From Dendrobium chrysotoxum (taxonomy: Eukaryota > Streptophyta > Magnoliopsida > Asparagales > Orchidaceae): a stretch of DNA of 64,000 bases. The stretch is taken from assembly GCA_019925795.1 (NCBI GenBank), contig CM034304.1, positions 12,649,471-12,713,470 on the forward strand. The letters run 5' to 3'. The notes below the pieces were generated by a model. It saw only the letters and a list, made by a program, of their open reading frames with translations, was not told the DNA's origin and ran no database searches. The translations under genes were made by a program, and so were the position numbers. Positions 44,470 through 55,384 of this stretch are shown in pieces (position 1 is the stretch's first letter; the number at the start of each line of letters is the position of its first letter).

Positions 44470-46010
44470 TATTGTGGTGGGTTGTGTTGGACTTTACTTA
44501 TGTTTAATTGGATATAAATTCTCAATAAAAATACAAGTGTACATGGAGATCAAGTAATAAAAGTGTATGAGAGAGTATCGATCCCACGAGGAACTGTTAT
44601 GCTTCGCATAATTATTCTAGTATCATCTACTCAAGTTACAAGATTTATCCAACACAACAAAGTTAGGGTTAAATTCTATCTCGAATGAGAAATGCAGAAC
44701 AAAGTGAAGTTTCCACTAGATGAAGTATTTTGGACTAATTATAATGAAATCTCCTAAGCTTTCCTAAGTAGACTCTCCTAAATTAGTTTTGAATCAGAGC
44801 ATATGCACCCTTAGATTTCTATCGAGCTTGTAAGGATGTAAAGAAAAGTTTATGGTCTTCCTATAGTTATTTTATCTCCATTGTCCCTAGAATATTGACA
44901 TCCTATGTCTAGGCAGCACTAATTGTTCTAATATTCCTCCATTTAGGCAATATTTCACACTATATTTTAATTCAACACATGGTCAATGCATAGATTAAAT
45001 GAAAAGCGAGAGATATTAAAAACAACTATTTATTCATTAAATCATAAGATTCAAAATTAGTAATTCCTAATATTTTTATAGTATTAGTCTAAAACTATGA
45101 GTTTATTCAGCCATAGAACTATGATTTTAACAAAAAATAGAACAAAATAATTTCTACTACTTGCTCAAGAAAGAAAGTATAAGTAAAAAAGAGTAAAATG
45201 ATATCACCCAACATGAAGGATCCCAAACTGATCCTAGAGATGAACACTTCTCAAAGTGAATCTCCCCTTACAACTTTGCACTCCAAACTCATTTCCTCTC
45301 CAAATTGCTTGCTTTCTCACTTAGATATAGGCTAACCACTCTAAATGATGTATTTTTCTGTCCTCTGGCCTCTCTTAGACTTAACTCTAAGAGAACTCGA
45401 AGAACTCTTCAGTACTCTCACAAAAAAATTGAAAACTATTTGTACTTATTTTAAAAATTGACTCAGGCATTGCGGTGCTCGACAGGGTAACACTACAATG
45501 TTTTAAAATGAAATAACGCTTGCTAAAGTTGCTTTGCTGTGGCTTTGGGTTGACTTGGCGCATCTGTTGATTAGATCGGTGTGAATTTTGGAAGAATTAG
45601 TGCGGCGCTTCTTTTCATAAATAGCTCCACCGTGGCAATGCAAAAGTTGAGTGCTACGGTTCTTGAAAGTGTCTTCCGGTGGTACAACATTTAATAGTTC
45701 AGTGCTCCGGCGCTTGAATAATAGAAGTCCAAGTAGTGCAATATCACTGCAGCGTTGTGAAGCACTATAACACTGATAATTAATTTGCTGTGGTGTTGAA
45801 TCCAATAAAATATACTTGAGACTCTGGCATTGAATGTTAAGTCTGACATTAAGGCGTTGATACACTGCATCGCTAATAGTTATAATGTTCTAGTTAAATA
45901 CTTGTGAATTTTTCTCCATTTCTTGAGACATTCCTGCACAAAATCAACTAAAAACACACATCTTTGCTTGAATTTAACAACATAAAACACTATATGTTTT
46001 TCACATAACA
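44470..46010 (-). repeat. Element H 3' LTR
   Basis: 1541 bp. The element strand begins TGTTATGTGAAAAAC after a purine tract. GTATCGATCCCACGAGG on the + strand (about 44576-44592) marks the conserved 3' part. The 5' half carries many CACT/AGTG and GCGGTGCT-type GC-rich words (45470-45860). Confidence 0.8.
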
Positions 46011-47819
46011 AATTTCCCCTAACTTAAACTCTTGCTTGTACTAAAGCAATTATGTCACATTTTTTATTAGCTTCATTAATCCAAATAAAAAAATTTTCAA
46101 TTATTTAAATTAAATAAAATATAAGACAATATGCTACCATTTAGATGTGAATTGCAATGATCAAAGTGTAGCAATTTTCATTTAAACAATCATCGTAATA
46201 GATTATCTTTTTTATGTTAAAATTGAACTTATTTACTATAAGTGTTTGTGCATTGTTTGACTACTGACTTTAGATTTGAATAATGAGTCATTTAGAAATT
46301 ATTTGTAGACTAGTTAATTTTGAAATTCATTTCTAACCCTTCATATGTATTAGCTTTCATATACTCGCCTTTGTAAATTGTGTATTAAAATCCTTTAGGA
46401 ATGCAGCTAAATAAGATATTAATTTTTATAGTACTCAATTTTCTTTTTCCTTATGTTTTTTTTCTCTCTCTTTTTAATTTTTCATGTATTTCTTTCTAAC
46501 TTGTATGAGTACTAAAATAATGATTATGAATAACTGATTGTCTTATTCTTTTAATTGATCCTAAATTTGAATAATGTAAGGCTGGTAATAAGTTCCCTAA
46601 ATCCATATTTGAGTTATTAAAGATTTTCATAAATTAATCTAGATACTCTCTTTTGCTAAACTTAATTATTCAATCTTATTACCACTATTTTTTTTTTAAT
46701 CTTATTACCACTAGTGTTTAGTATTTAAGTTCAAAATAAAGTATTAACTTAAATATTTTTTTTATTTGATTGTTATGATTTTTAAATTATATTTTTTTTT
46801 TCTTTATTCATTCCATTTATCACCTATGGTTTTGTATTAATTTTAATTTTAAATAGTTTTTAATTTCTATTTTTTATTTATGTTTAACTTAGCTATCAAA
46901 GTGTAATATATAGGTGGAGGACATTCAATAGTTAAGCAAAATAGGAATTTAAAGTTAAATTAAAAAATTAACTAAATAATAATAATAACAAATAACAAAA
47001 ATAAAATACACAAATAACGAAAAGAACTGAACTAAATACTACAACAAAAATAAAATATGCCTTTATGATTTTTAATGATAACAAGTATACAAGGCAACCC
47101 ATAATAACTACTACATAACAAATACAATTGGTGCACCATGCACTAACCTCCTCTAGAACTACACAACCAACAATCATAACCTTCTCATCCATCAATAACC
47201 ATCAGCAAGGGTCTCCCCAAGCAAAGAAAATAAAAAATAAAGAAAATAAAAAACAACCACCAACCATTACATCAACAACCATCTCCTCTCTCTCTCTCTC
47301 TCTCTCTCCTCTCTCTCAAGCAAGTCATCATAGAATAATAAAGAAAAAGAAAGTAACATCAATCATCATCTCGCTCCTCCTTACCATCATCGTCGTTGTA
47401 ATCATCATCATTATCAACATCATCATATATCATCTTCATCTCATCATCATTGTCATCATTATCTCCTATCAAAGGGTGCCAAACAAAAGGATCATATGTA
47501 GGGGCATGTGGAAACTGAAGTCAATCAGGATTCTCTACAAACTAACTCCTCCTAAACATCCCAACAAATGCTTCATTGAACTTTAATGTGTAGTTGTACT
47601 ACCTCTCCTACATATCCATATAGTAAGAAACCTTAGTAGACATCTCTTGCTATCTTCCCCTACTGTCCTAAAAAAAAAGAAGTCACTCCCTCCATCTGCT
47701 CCATTAAATAAGCCACCTGCTCCCCCAAAAGATCTTGGGATCCTAGCACTCTACCTCCCATTACTACTGGCTTGACTGGGTAGATGGGGCTCACTAGGTT
47801 CTCCCTACTCTTTATATCT
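46011..47819 (-). other. Element H 3' non-coding tail
   Basis: AT-rich, with a polypurine tract at about 46015-46026, poly-A/T runs, a (CT)n tract at 47285-47325 and ATC/ATT triplet runs at 47340-47470. The 152-codon open frame on the + strand here (47128-47586) is built from these simple repeats and is not a gene. Confidence 0.6.
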
Positions 47820-48602
47820 CTTTTTAAAACTTTTAATTTTTTTGTTTATGAGAGTGGAAAAAGGAAACAATTGCTCCACCACTAACTCTCCTAAGGCTCC
47901 AGCGGCTACACATAGAAAATAAATAAGTGAAGGATGACCTATATCAATAGAAGTGGAACCCCTAATGATGTACATCAAAGAAGAGTGAATAACTTCCCCA
48001 TATTTGTAGAGTGACCTACCTGATTTACATAATTAAAGACTGCACTATCCCTGGTCACCTCACTAATGTTCTTACTTGGAAAAATTGTGCAAAAATGAAA
48101 TAGTTCCAAACTTTAGATAATTGGGTCAATTAGGATGAAGAAAAAATTATCACCTTCCCATCTCTCTCCTATTAGATAGCCCCACTCCAAAGTCCACAAA
48201 GCACTCTTAACAACTCCTAAGGGTCAATGGGTGCAAAACTAAAAGCAGCATAATAATCACACTTAATGTCTCTAAGTCTATAAATATGATTTATGCTCCG
48301 AGATCAAAAGGTACCCTTTTTTCTCTCACAAAACACTTGTTATTTTGGGCTTCTTTGGCATAGGTAAAAATTCTCTCACCATGTTTATAACATAGGCATG
48401 AGGCTCCTCACACAGTATTTCCCAATCCTTATTCACTATAATTGGCATCACAGGTCCTCCGAGTTTTGGAAACCCACTTAGGTATCAACTATTTGTTCAC
48501 AAACAATTGTTCATGTCTCTCTTTTGCTTCAATAGATATGACCTCCTTCTATCAAATAAGGAAGTTGCTCTCTTCTTATTGCCCATAAACTTAGGAGCCA
48601 TT
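47820..48602 (-). pseudogene. Element H second ORF, decayed (putative plant transposon protein-like)
   Basis: Starts ATG at 48600-48602 (MAPKFMGNKKRATSLFDRRR). Reads with several stops and frame changes through PVMPIIVNKDWEILCEEP, then VREFLPMPKKPK, then KRVPFDL, and a later WNYFIFAQFFPSKNISEVTRDS stretch with N-GKLFTLL. The pattern (W..., a VREFYANL-like motif, R-V-F, then W-YF-A--LP---ISEVTRD) is how I remember PF20167 proteins. It stands where A and B carry their accessory gene, after pol position and before the 3' LTR. Function unknown. Confidence 0.55.
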
Positions 48603-48686
48603 TAGAAAATTTTTAATGAAAAATGCAAGGAATTCATGAAATGACAAAAGGAAATCACACTAAAACTTACTGAAAAAAAACCCTTT

Positions 48687-48697
48687 CTATTTATATA
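48687..48697 (-). promoter_or_regulatory. TATA box before H's second ORF
   Basis: On the element strand TATATAAATAG lies 84 nt before the ATG, followed by AAAGGGTTTTTTTTCAG. B has CTATATAAATAG and A CTATTTAAATAG in the same position relative to their accessory genes. Confidence 0.5.
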
Positions 48698-48699
48698 CT

Positions 48700-49250
48700 C
48701 AATGAGCATTACGACGATGTGAAGAGTAATGCTATGGCGCCAGCAAAATGAAAAATGGTCAGACTAATAATGGTGTCGCATGTGAATGACATGTAGTGAT
48801 ACGGTGCAGGCATGGGGAAATGGATTGAAAGTTTTTTGACCAGAAACTACCATGCATTTGACATATACGAGCACTGTGATGCTAAAAAAAAACTACCAGT
48901 ATGACACCATAACAACTTAATTATGGTTTTTGACCAAAACTGCGACACTCAATATAGATTCATAATGAAAAGTTGGTCAAATGTAGCAGCATTGATTACA
49001 TCTTTTTACTATATAAAATATGAATTTAGTACGATGATGCTACAAGAGATAGTGTTGGAGTGCTCATAAGTTTGTATTAGCATTGTGGTGCTTTAAAATC
49101 AAGCGATGTAGTGTTGCATCTCTTAATATTTTTCTGAGACTTCAATGCTGCAATGTCTTATTTAGAAGTTATAGTGCTTGACATGTAAATACCGCGACAC
49201 TGATATAATGTCTAACACTAAGGCATTAGTTTAGATTTAACACCACATAA
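48700..49250. repeat. LTR-like motif cluster upstream of H's second ORF
   Basis: GC-richer words (ATGGCGCCAGC at 48733-48743, CACTGTGATGC, AGTGTTGCATC, GTAGTGATACGG) like those in H's and K's LTRs but inside the element. It occupies the place of the internal palindrome array of A and B. Confidence 0.5.
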
Positions 49251-49415
49251 ACATTGCCCAAAAAATATTATTAAATTGAATTTTTCAAAATCATAATTAA
49301 TGATGTAACAAATAATATACTTGACGTTTTTCAAAATTATAAATTGAGAATACAACATGCAGACATCCAACATTCAAACATACAAAAATAAGGCTTACTG
49401 CATGACATCAACAAT

Positions 49416-49440
49416 GTTGGGTTGCCTCCTAAATTGTGCT
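49416..49440 (-). other. Post-pol landmark of Athila/Tat elements joined to gag
   Basis: On the element strand TTTAGGAGGCAACCCAAC, a sequence I associate with the end of pol in Athila/Tat elements. Here it follows the gag linker within about 130 bp, marking where pol was deleted. Confidence 0.5.
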
Positions 49441-49499
49441 AAGTTTATAGTCTTCAGCCAGACCTGCCAAGATATTTCACTTTGGCTGGGTGGCATCAC

Positions 49500-50781
49500 T
49501 ACTAATCCTTAAGTGCTCTAACCTTTCTTCTTTCCCTTTCTCCTTTGGATTAACTTCAGTGTTACTAGGCAAGGCACCATGAGGCCTGCTACTTAAAAAA
49601 ATTACAAGCTATCCTAATTGATTTTCAAAACTCATAATAGATATAACTTAACTCTATAATTGAGTTCTTAATTAAATCAGTACCTCCTCCAATGGTGTCT
49701 TTCGATCTTTGAATTGAGTATTCTGATTTAAAGGTTCCAGGATAAGATGGTCTAAGGTTAACTATAGGTTGCTGAGAATTATTCCAATTTCCTCCTGAGT
49801 TTGAATGAATTACATTCCACTAATTTTCACCAATATTGTTATTTTACTAGCTAAAATTGAGGTGGTTCCACTAGCTTATATTATATAAATTAAAATATTT
49901 ATTATTTTGTCTTTTAATCACATTACCATTTTCAATCCCTTGAGCTATAGATTCACTCACAATATTCAAATCATTTTCTGCCAAAAGCATAGGTGATCCT
50001 AAAATTATTCTCACATTCAAATTATCCAACTTCTTAGATATGTCAGCTACTTGAGTAGTCAAAATAGATAAAACATCCAACTCATAAACATTGGCCACTC
50101 TCTTAGGATTCACCCTATCAGAAGGCCACTCAAAATTATTTATTTCTATCTTCTCTATCAAAGTATAGACCTCATCAAAAGATTTATAGATTAAAGAATC
50201 TTTAGCTGCTACATTAATTATAAACCTAAGAGATCCTACAAGTTTATTATAACAAGTTAGGATAACCAACCAAATAGGCAAAGCATGATGAGTGCACTTT
50301 CTAAGCGTATCCTTAAATCTTTTCTAACTCTCATAAATTGACTCTCCTTCATACTAGGAAAAAGAAGTTATATCATTCATAAACTTAGTTATTTTAGAAG
50401 GTGGAAAGTACCTTACTAGGAATTTATGTATCAACTCATTCCAAGTGATTATAGAGCTTGAGGATAAAAAATTTAACCACATCAGTTTTGTCCCTTAGGA
50501 AAAATGAGAGTAAATAAAATCAAGGAGCATCATCGCTAAATCTATTATACTTGAAATATTACATAAAATTCTAAGAGGCTAATTAAATATAAGTTGGGAT
50601 CCTCAATAGGAGTTCTTCCAAACTGAGAATTCTGAACCATCTGGGTAATGATAAGTTTCAACTTAAAGTTATTGGCTTGCATAGTAGGTCTATTGGTACT
50701 CTGATAAATTCTTTCTACCAAAGGATTAACATACTCTCTAAGAGGTCTAGGATGATGCTAATATTAATTTGGTTCAGCCAT
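49500..50781 (-). pseudogene. gag: Element H gag (Athila/Tat type), broken
   Basis: Begins MAEPN at 50781. Recognisable in order: RPLREYVNPLVE, ANNFKLKLIITQMVQNSQFG with PIEDPNLYL, TWNELIHKFLVRYFPPSK, then an open stretch (49871-50281) with YNKLVGSLRFIINVAAKDSL and NNFEWPSDRVNPKRVANVYE, and the linker LPSNTEVNPK near 49548-49575. These are typical Athila/Tat Gag landmarks. Several stops and frameshifts. Confidence 0.75.
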
Positions 50782-51055
50782 TCTTAATGCTATAGTCTTT
50801 TTAGATTTTTTTTATTTTTGTGAGGATCCTCTCAATCTCTAAGTCAATAAAAAAAGGCTTCTTACTAACTCTACTTTGCATATACCAATAATACGAGAAT
50901 TAAATTATAGAAAATAATGTAACAATAATAAAAAAAATTTCTTTTTAAAATTTTAACAAAAAATAAATAACAAGATACAAGATATAATATATAAGTATGA
51001 TTAAATATGTATCTTTTAAAATAATATAAAAATAATTACAAGTGCACACATTACT

Positions 51056-51073
51056 TCTGTGGTAAGGGTGCCA
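51056..51073 (-). promoter_or_regulatory. Decayed primer-binding site of H
   Basis: The element strand reads TGGCACCCTTACCACAGA where Athila/Tat elements have TGGCGCCGTTGCCGGGGA, complementary to an aspartate tRNA. Most differences are G/C to A/T. Confidence 0.6.
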
Positions 51074-51078
51074 AAACT

Positions 51079-52658
51079 TGATGTGGTGGGTTGTGTTGGA
51101 CTATGCATTTATTTACTTAGATGTAAATCCCCACTAAAAATATTAGTGCATGTGCCATGAAGCAATAAAAGTATGCAAGACAGTGTCAATCCCATGAGAA
51201 AGTGTTATGCTGCACATTATTATTTTAGTACAATCTACTCAAGCTACTAGATTTATCCTTTACAATGAAATTAGGGTTGAATTCTATCTCGAATGAGAAA
51301 TGTATAGAAAAGTGAAGATACCAATAGATGAATTATTTTGGAGTAATGATAATAAAATCTACTAAGCTTTTCTAAGTAGACTCTCCTTAGTTGTGAATCA
51401 GAGTATATATATTCTTAGATCTCTCTTAAGTCATTAAGGATGTAAAGAAAAGTTTATGGCCTTCCTATAATTATTTTAGCTACATAGACCCTAGAATATT
51501 AACATCCTATGTTTAGGCATGCAAACATTTCATTTCAATTCTCCTAATTATTCCAATATTCCTCCATCGAGGTAATATATCATACTAGATTGTAATTCAC
51601 ATGCAGCCATTATATAGATTAAATGAAGAGTGAGAGATATTAAAAATAACTTATTATTCTTTAAATCATAAGATTCTCTATTAGTAATTACTATGATTTT
51701 CACAATATTAGTCCAAAACTATAAGTTTAGCCATCCATAGAATAAAAATAGAAAAAAATAATTTTCATTACTTAGTCAAGAAAGAAAGTACAAGTAGAAA
51801 AGAGTAAAAAGATATCACAAGGAATAAAGGATGTCAAACAAATCCTGCACATGAACCATTCCAAAAGTGAATATACACTTACAACATTGCTCTCCACACT
51901 TTTTTCCTTTCCAAATAGCTTACTTGCTCACTACATTATATGCCAGCCATGCTAAATGATGTATCTTTCTCTTCTCTGACCTCCCTCAAACTTGACTCTA
52001 ATAGAACTCCAAGAACTCTTTAGAACTATTTATAACTCTCACATAATAGACTGAAAAACTATTTATACTTATTACAAAATTGGACTCAGCCACCACGGCA
52101 TTCTGCAGGATAGTACTACAATGTTATAAAATGAACTAGCACCCGACACTATTAAAGTTGCTCCACTATAATGTTGGGCTAACTCGACACATCTGTCGAT
52201 TGGATTGATAAGACTTTTGGCTAAAGCATTATGGAGATTCTTTAAAAAAAAACTATGCTACCATTGTGCTGCAAATGTTGAGCATGATAGTGCTTGAAAG
52301 TGTCTCTTGGTGCTGAGACATTTAATAGTTTCGTGTTTCAGTGTTTTAATGATAAAATTCTAAGCAATGTAATGTTAATTTTTGGTGCTACGGTATTATG
52401 AAGCATCGTGGCACTAACAATTAATCCACTAGGGTGCTGGCTCCAATAAATTCTTTTTGAGTCACTAGTTTTGTAGTCTTAAATCCTACACTAGTGTGTT
52501 GATATGATGCGGTGTTAATAATTACAACTCTGGGGTATTGGTTAAATCCTTGTGAATTTATCTCCATTTTTTCATACATTCCTACTCAACATCAACTAAA
52601 AACATACATTTTTACTAAAACTTGACACCATAAAATACAACATAATTTTCACTTATTA
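51079..52658 (-). repeat. Element H 5' LTR
   Basis: About 1580 bp, collinear with the 3' LTR over its whole length and clearly more diverged from it than the LTR pairs of A-C. Contains the CAATCCCATGAG equivalent of the GATCCCACGAG motif at about 51188-51200. Confidence 0.78.
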
Positions 52659-53318
52659 GGTCCCTTACATATTATGGTCACATAGAAATGTCCTCAAGTA
52701 CCTAAGAGGTTTATGTATTGTTGACCTCATTTTTGTATGAGGTCATTAGGACCCAGTCTAGATTTAAGATTAATCCAGAACCTAGGATCAATCGGATCTT
52801 GGATCAGCTCCAGACCCTAGGAATTAATCTAGATCCTAGGATTCTTTTAAATTCTTCATAGACTCCAGATCTTAGGATCTACTCTAGACCCTAGGATTCC
52901 TTCAAATTAATCTAGACCCTAGGATCTATTCTAGACCCTAAGTCTCCTCTAGATCAATCTAGGTCTTAGGATCTTCCTAGACCTTAAGATCTATTTTAGA
53001 CCCTTAAATCTATCTAGATCTTAAGATCCTTTTAAATCTCAGAAATTAGGACTTCTAAACTTTAGAATTCTCCTAGGTTTTAGACTCTAGGATCCCCCTA
53101 GACTCTAGACTTTAGGACTTCTAGATTTTAGAATCTTCCTAGGCTTTAAGTTTTAAAATCTCCCCAGACTTTAGATTAATCTAGGTCTTAGGATTCTCCT
53201 ATACCTTAGATCTATCCAGACCTCAAATCTATTCAAACTCTAGACCAACTCATACTTTAAATCAATCTATTCAAGACTCAAATCAATCCATAGTTTAACT
53301 CAATTCAAACCCCTGATC
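52659..53318. repeat. Degenerate CTAGACCCTAGGATCT repeats
   Basis: From about 52790 the sequence is a run of imperfect units with CCTAGG or CTTAGG cores, such as AGACCCTAGGATCTA, spaced about 20-35 bp. TGTTGACCTCA at 52719 resembles the start of the candidate long LTR at 58900. No gene. Confidence 0.6.
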
Positions 53319-55384
53319 AATCCTGACCTTTACAACAACAACAACAACATCAAGCCTTTATCCCACTACGTGGGGTCGGCTACATGAATCCTTTTTCTCC
53401 ATTGTGTCCTGTTAAAAGTCAAATTCTCATTTAAATCTAATAAAGAAAGATCATTTCTAATATTTTCTGACCAAGTCTTTTTAGGTCTACCTCTACCTTT
53501 CTTAACATAAGTCAAATCTAAGACCTCTACTTTCCTAACCGGGTCATCGGGAGGCCGCCGTTTTACGTGACCAAACCATCTAAGGCGACTCTCTCTAATC
53601 TTATCTTCCACTGGAGCTACTCCAACCTTTTCACGAATATGCTCATTTCGTATCCTATCTCTAAGGGTAAAGCCACTCATCCACCTGAGCATCCTCATCT
53701 CTGCAACACTTAACTTAGAATTATGCTTCTCTTTTAATGGCCAACATTCGGCACCATAAAGCATTGCAGGTCTCACCACCATCTTATAGAATTTTCCCTT
53801 AAGTTTGAGGGGTACTTTTCTATCACACAATAAGCCTGATGCATTCCTCCACTTCAACCATCCAACTTGGATTCTGCTAATAATATCCCCATCTATATCA
53901 CCATCACTCTGAACAATAGATCCAACATATCTAAAACGTGTACTCTTATTAATGACTTGATCGGCCAAAGTCACAATGCCCTCACTAGGTCTATTATTAC
54001 TAAAATTACACTCCATATATTCCGTTTTAGATCTACTCAAGCGAAAACCTTTAGACTCTAAGGTTGACCTCCCCAATTCTAGTTTACCTTCAACTCCCTC
54101 TCTAGTCTTATCAACAAGAAGAATATCATCAGCAAAAAGCATACACCAAGGTACATCCTCTTGCAAATGTCTAGTGAGAACATCCATGACTAAAGCAAAA
54201 AGATATGGGCTTAAGGCTGATCCTTGATGTAATCCAACCGAAATAGGGAAATACTTGGTCAAACCACCTTGTGTTTGAACACAAGTAATAGCTCCTGCAT
54301 ACATATCTTTAATGATTTGAATATAAGCATTATTAACTCTTTTCTTTTCAAGAACTCTCCCTAGCACTTCTCTTGGAACTTTATCATATGCTTTTTCTAA
54401 ATCAATAAATATCATATGTAAATCCTCCTTATTCTCTCTATATTTCTCCATCAAACCTCTTAATAAATGTATGGCTTCCATAGTAGACCTACCCGGCATG
54501 AATCCAAATTGATTTTGAGAAACATTAGTATCACGCCGCAACCTATGCTCCATAACTCGTTCCCATAGTTTTAAAGTATGACACATTAACTTAATTCCTC
54601 TATAATTAGCACAATCTTGTGCATCACCTTTATTCTTAAAAATAGGGATTAACACACTCATTCTCCACTCATCTGGCATCTTTTTAGTCTTCAAAACAGT
54701 ATTAAAAAGTTTAGTAAGCCAAGAAATTCCTTCATCTCCTAAGCATTTCCACACCTGTATTGGAATATCATCAGGTCCAACAGCTTTTCCACCCTTCATT
54801 TTCTTTAAAGCCTCTCTAACTTCGGTTTTACTAATACGCCGATAAAAACATAAATCTTTATTTTCATTTAGGGTGCTAAGATCACTACAGTCAATTTTAT
54901 TTTCACATTCTTCATTAAAAAGTTTAGCAAAATATCTCATCCACCTTTGTTGAATATCATCTTCTAAAAAAAGTACTTTTTGATCTACATCCTTAATACA
55001 CTTCACTTGAATTAAATCCTTACTACTCCTATCTCTTTGTTTGGCTAGCTTATACATATATCTTTCTCCCTCCTTAGTATCTAATCTATTATATAAATCA
55101 CTAAAAGATAAACTCTTTGCATCACATATTGCTTTCTTAGATTCCTTACGTGCCTCTTTATATATTTTCCAATTATCAGAATTTTTACAATTAAACCAAT
55201 TTTTATAACAAATCTTCTTTAATCTTTTCTTGCACATTTGGATTCCACCACCAACTATTTTTACTATTAGGAGCTTTTCCCTTTGAAACTCCAAGCACAT
55301 CTTTTGCAATATTCTTAATATAACTAGCCACTTTTTCCCACATAACATTAGTATCCTCATGCACAGACAAAATCCTGACCTTTA
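53319..55384 (-). mobile_element. RTE-type LINE, 5'-truncated, with 14-bp target duplication
   Basis: Body 53333-55370, minus strand, flanked by AATCCTGACCTTTA at 53319-53332 and 55371-55384. The 3' end on the element strand is ...GGGATAAAGGCTTGATG followed by (TTG)n, with the GTAGCCGACCCCACGTAG sequence typical of plant RTE elements. No poly-A tail. The endonuclease domain is missing: it starts in the linker between endonuclease and RT. Confidence 0.92.
53366..55360 (-). CDS. RTE LINE reverse transcriptase (5'-truncated)
   Basis: Open for 664 codons. The first 45 or so are out of the native frame: a frameshift near 55205-55215 separates them from the true upstream part (WWWNPNVQEKIKEDLL, read at 55203-55394). 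RT landmarks with residue numbers: GGKAVGPDDIPIQVWK (190-205), ANYRGIKLMCHTLKLWERV (251-269), QNQFGFMPGRSTMEA (282-296), FIDLEKAYDKVPRE (318-331, catalytic Asp 320), GLHQGSALSPYLFALVMD (376-393), CMLFADDILLVD (406-417, Asp 411 and 412). The C-terminal region includes RLRWFGHVKRRP (592-603). It would copy LINE RNA at a nicked target. It cannot be autonomous without the endonuclease part. Expression is unlikely because the promoter end is lost. Confidence 0.88.
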   Translation of the reverse strand: MRILMLCGKKWLVILRILQKMCLEFQREKLLIVKIVGGGIQMCKKRLKKICYKNWFNCKNSDNWKIYKEARKESKKAICDAKSLSFSDLYNRLDTKEGERYMYKLAKQRDRSSKDLIQVKCIKDVDQKVLFLEDDIQQRWMRYFAKLFNEECENKIDCSDLSTLNENKDLCFYRRISKTEVREALKKMKGGKAVGPDDIPIQVWKCLGDEGISWLTKLFNTVLKTKKMPDEWRMSVLIPIFKNKGDAQDCANYRGIKLMCHTLKLWERVMEHRLRRDTNVSQNQFGFMPGRSTMEAIHLLRGLMEKYRENKEDLHMIFIDLEKAYDKVPREVLGRVLEKKRVNNAYIQIIKDMYAGAITCVQTQGGLTKYFPISVGLHQGSALSPYLFALVMDVLTRHLQEDVPWCMLFADDILLVDKTREGVEGKLELGRSTLESKGFRLSRSKTEYMECNFSNNRPSEGIVTLADQVINKSTRFRYVGSIVQSDGDIDGDIISRIQVGWLKWRNASGLLCDRKVPLKLKGKFYKMVVRPAMLYGAECWPLKEKHNSKLSVAEMRMLRWMSGFTLRDRIRNEHIREKVGVAPVEDKIRESRLRWFGHVKRRPPDDPVRKVEVLDLTYVKKGRGRPKKTWSENIRNDLSLLDLNENLTFNRTQWRKRIHVADPT

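Larger units (their letters stand above)
44470..52658 (-). mobile_element. Element H: Athila/Tat-like retrotransposon lacking pol
   Basis: 8189 bp on the minus strand, with LTRs at 51079-52658 (5') and 44470-46010 (3'). GATCC on the left and GGTCC on the right (52659-52663) suit a 5-bp duplication with one change. The interior has a decayed primer site, gag, a gag-pol linker, then at once post-pol sequence, a second reading frame and a long non-coding tail. No RT, RNase H or integrase motif is visible, so it would need enzymes from elsewhere. Confidence 0.78.

Noticed and set aside
47128..47586. 152-codon open frame on the + strand inside H
   Set aside because: Made of CT, ATC and ATT simple repeats; runs antisense to the element; not credible as protein.
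53867..54227. Two + strand frames within the LINE
   Set aside because: Shadows of the reverse transcriptase frame on the minus strand.
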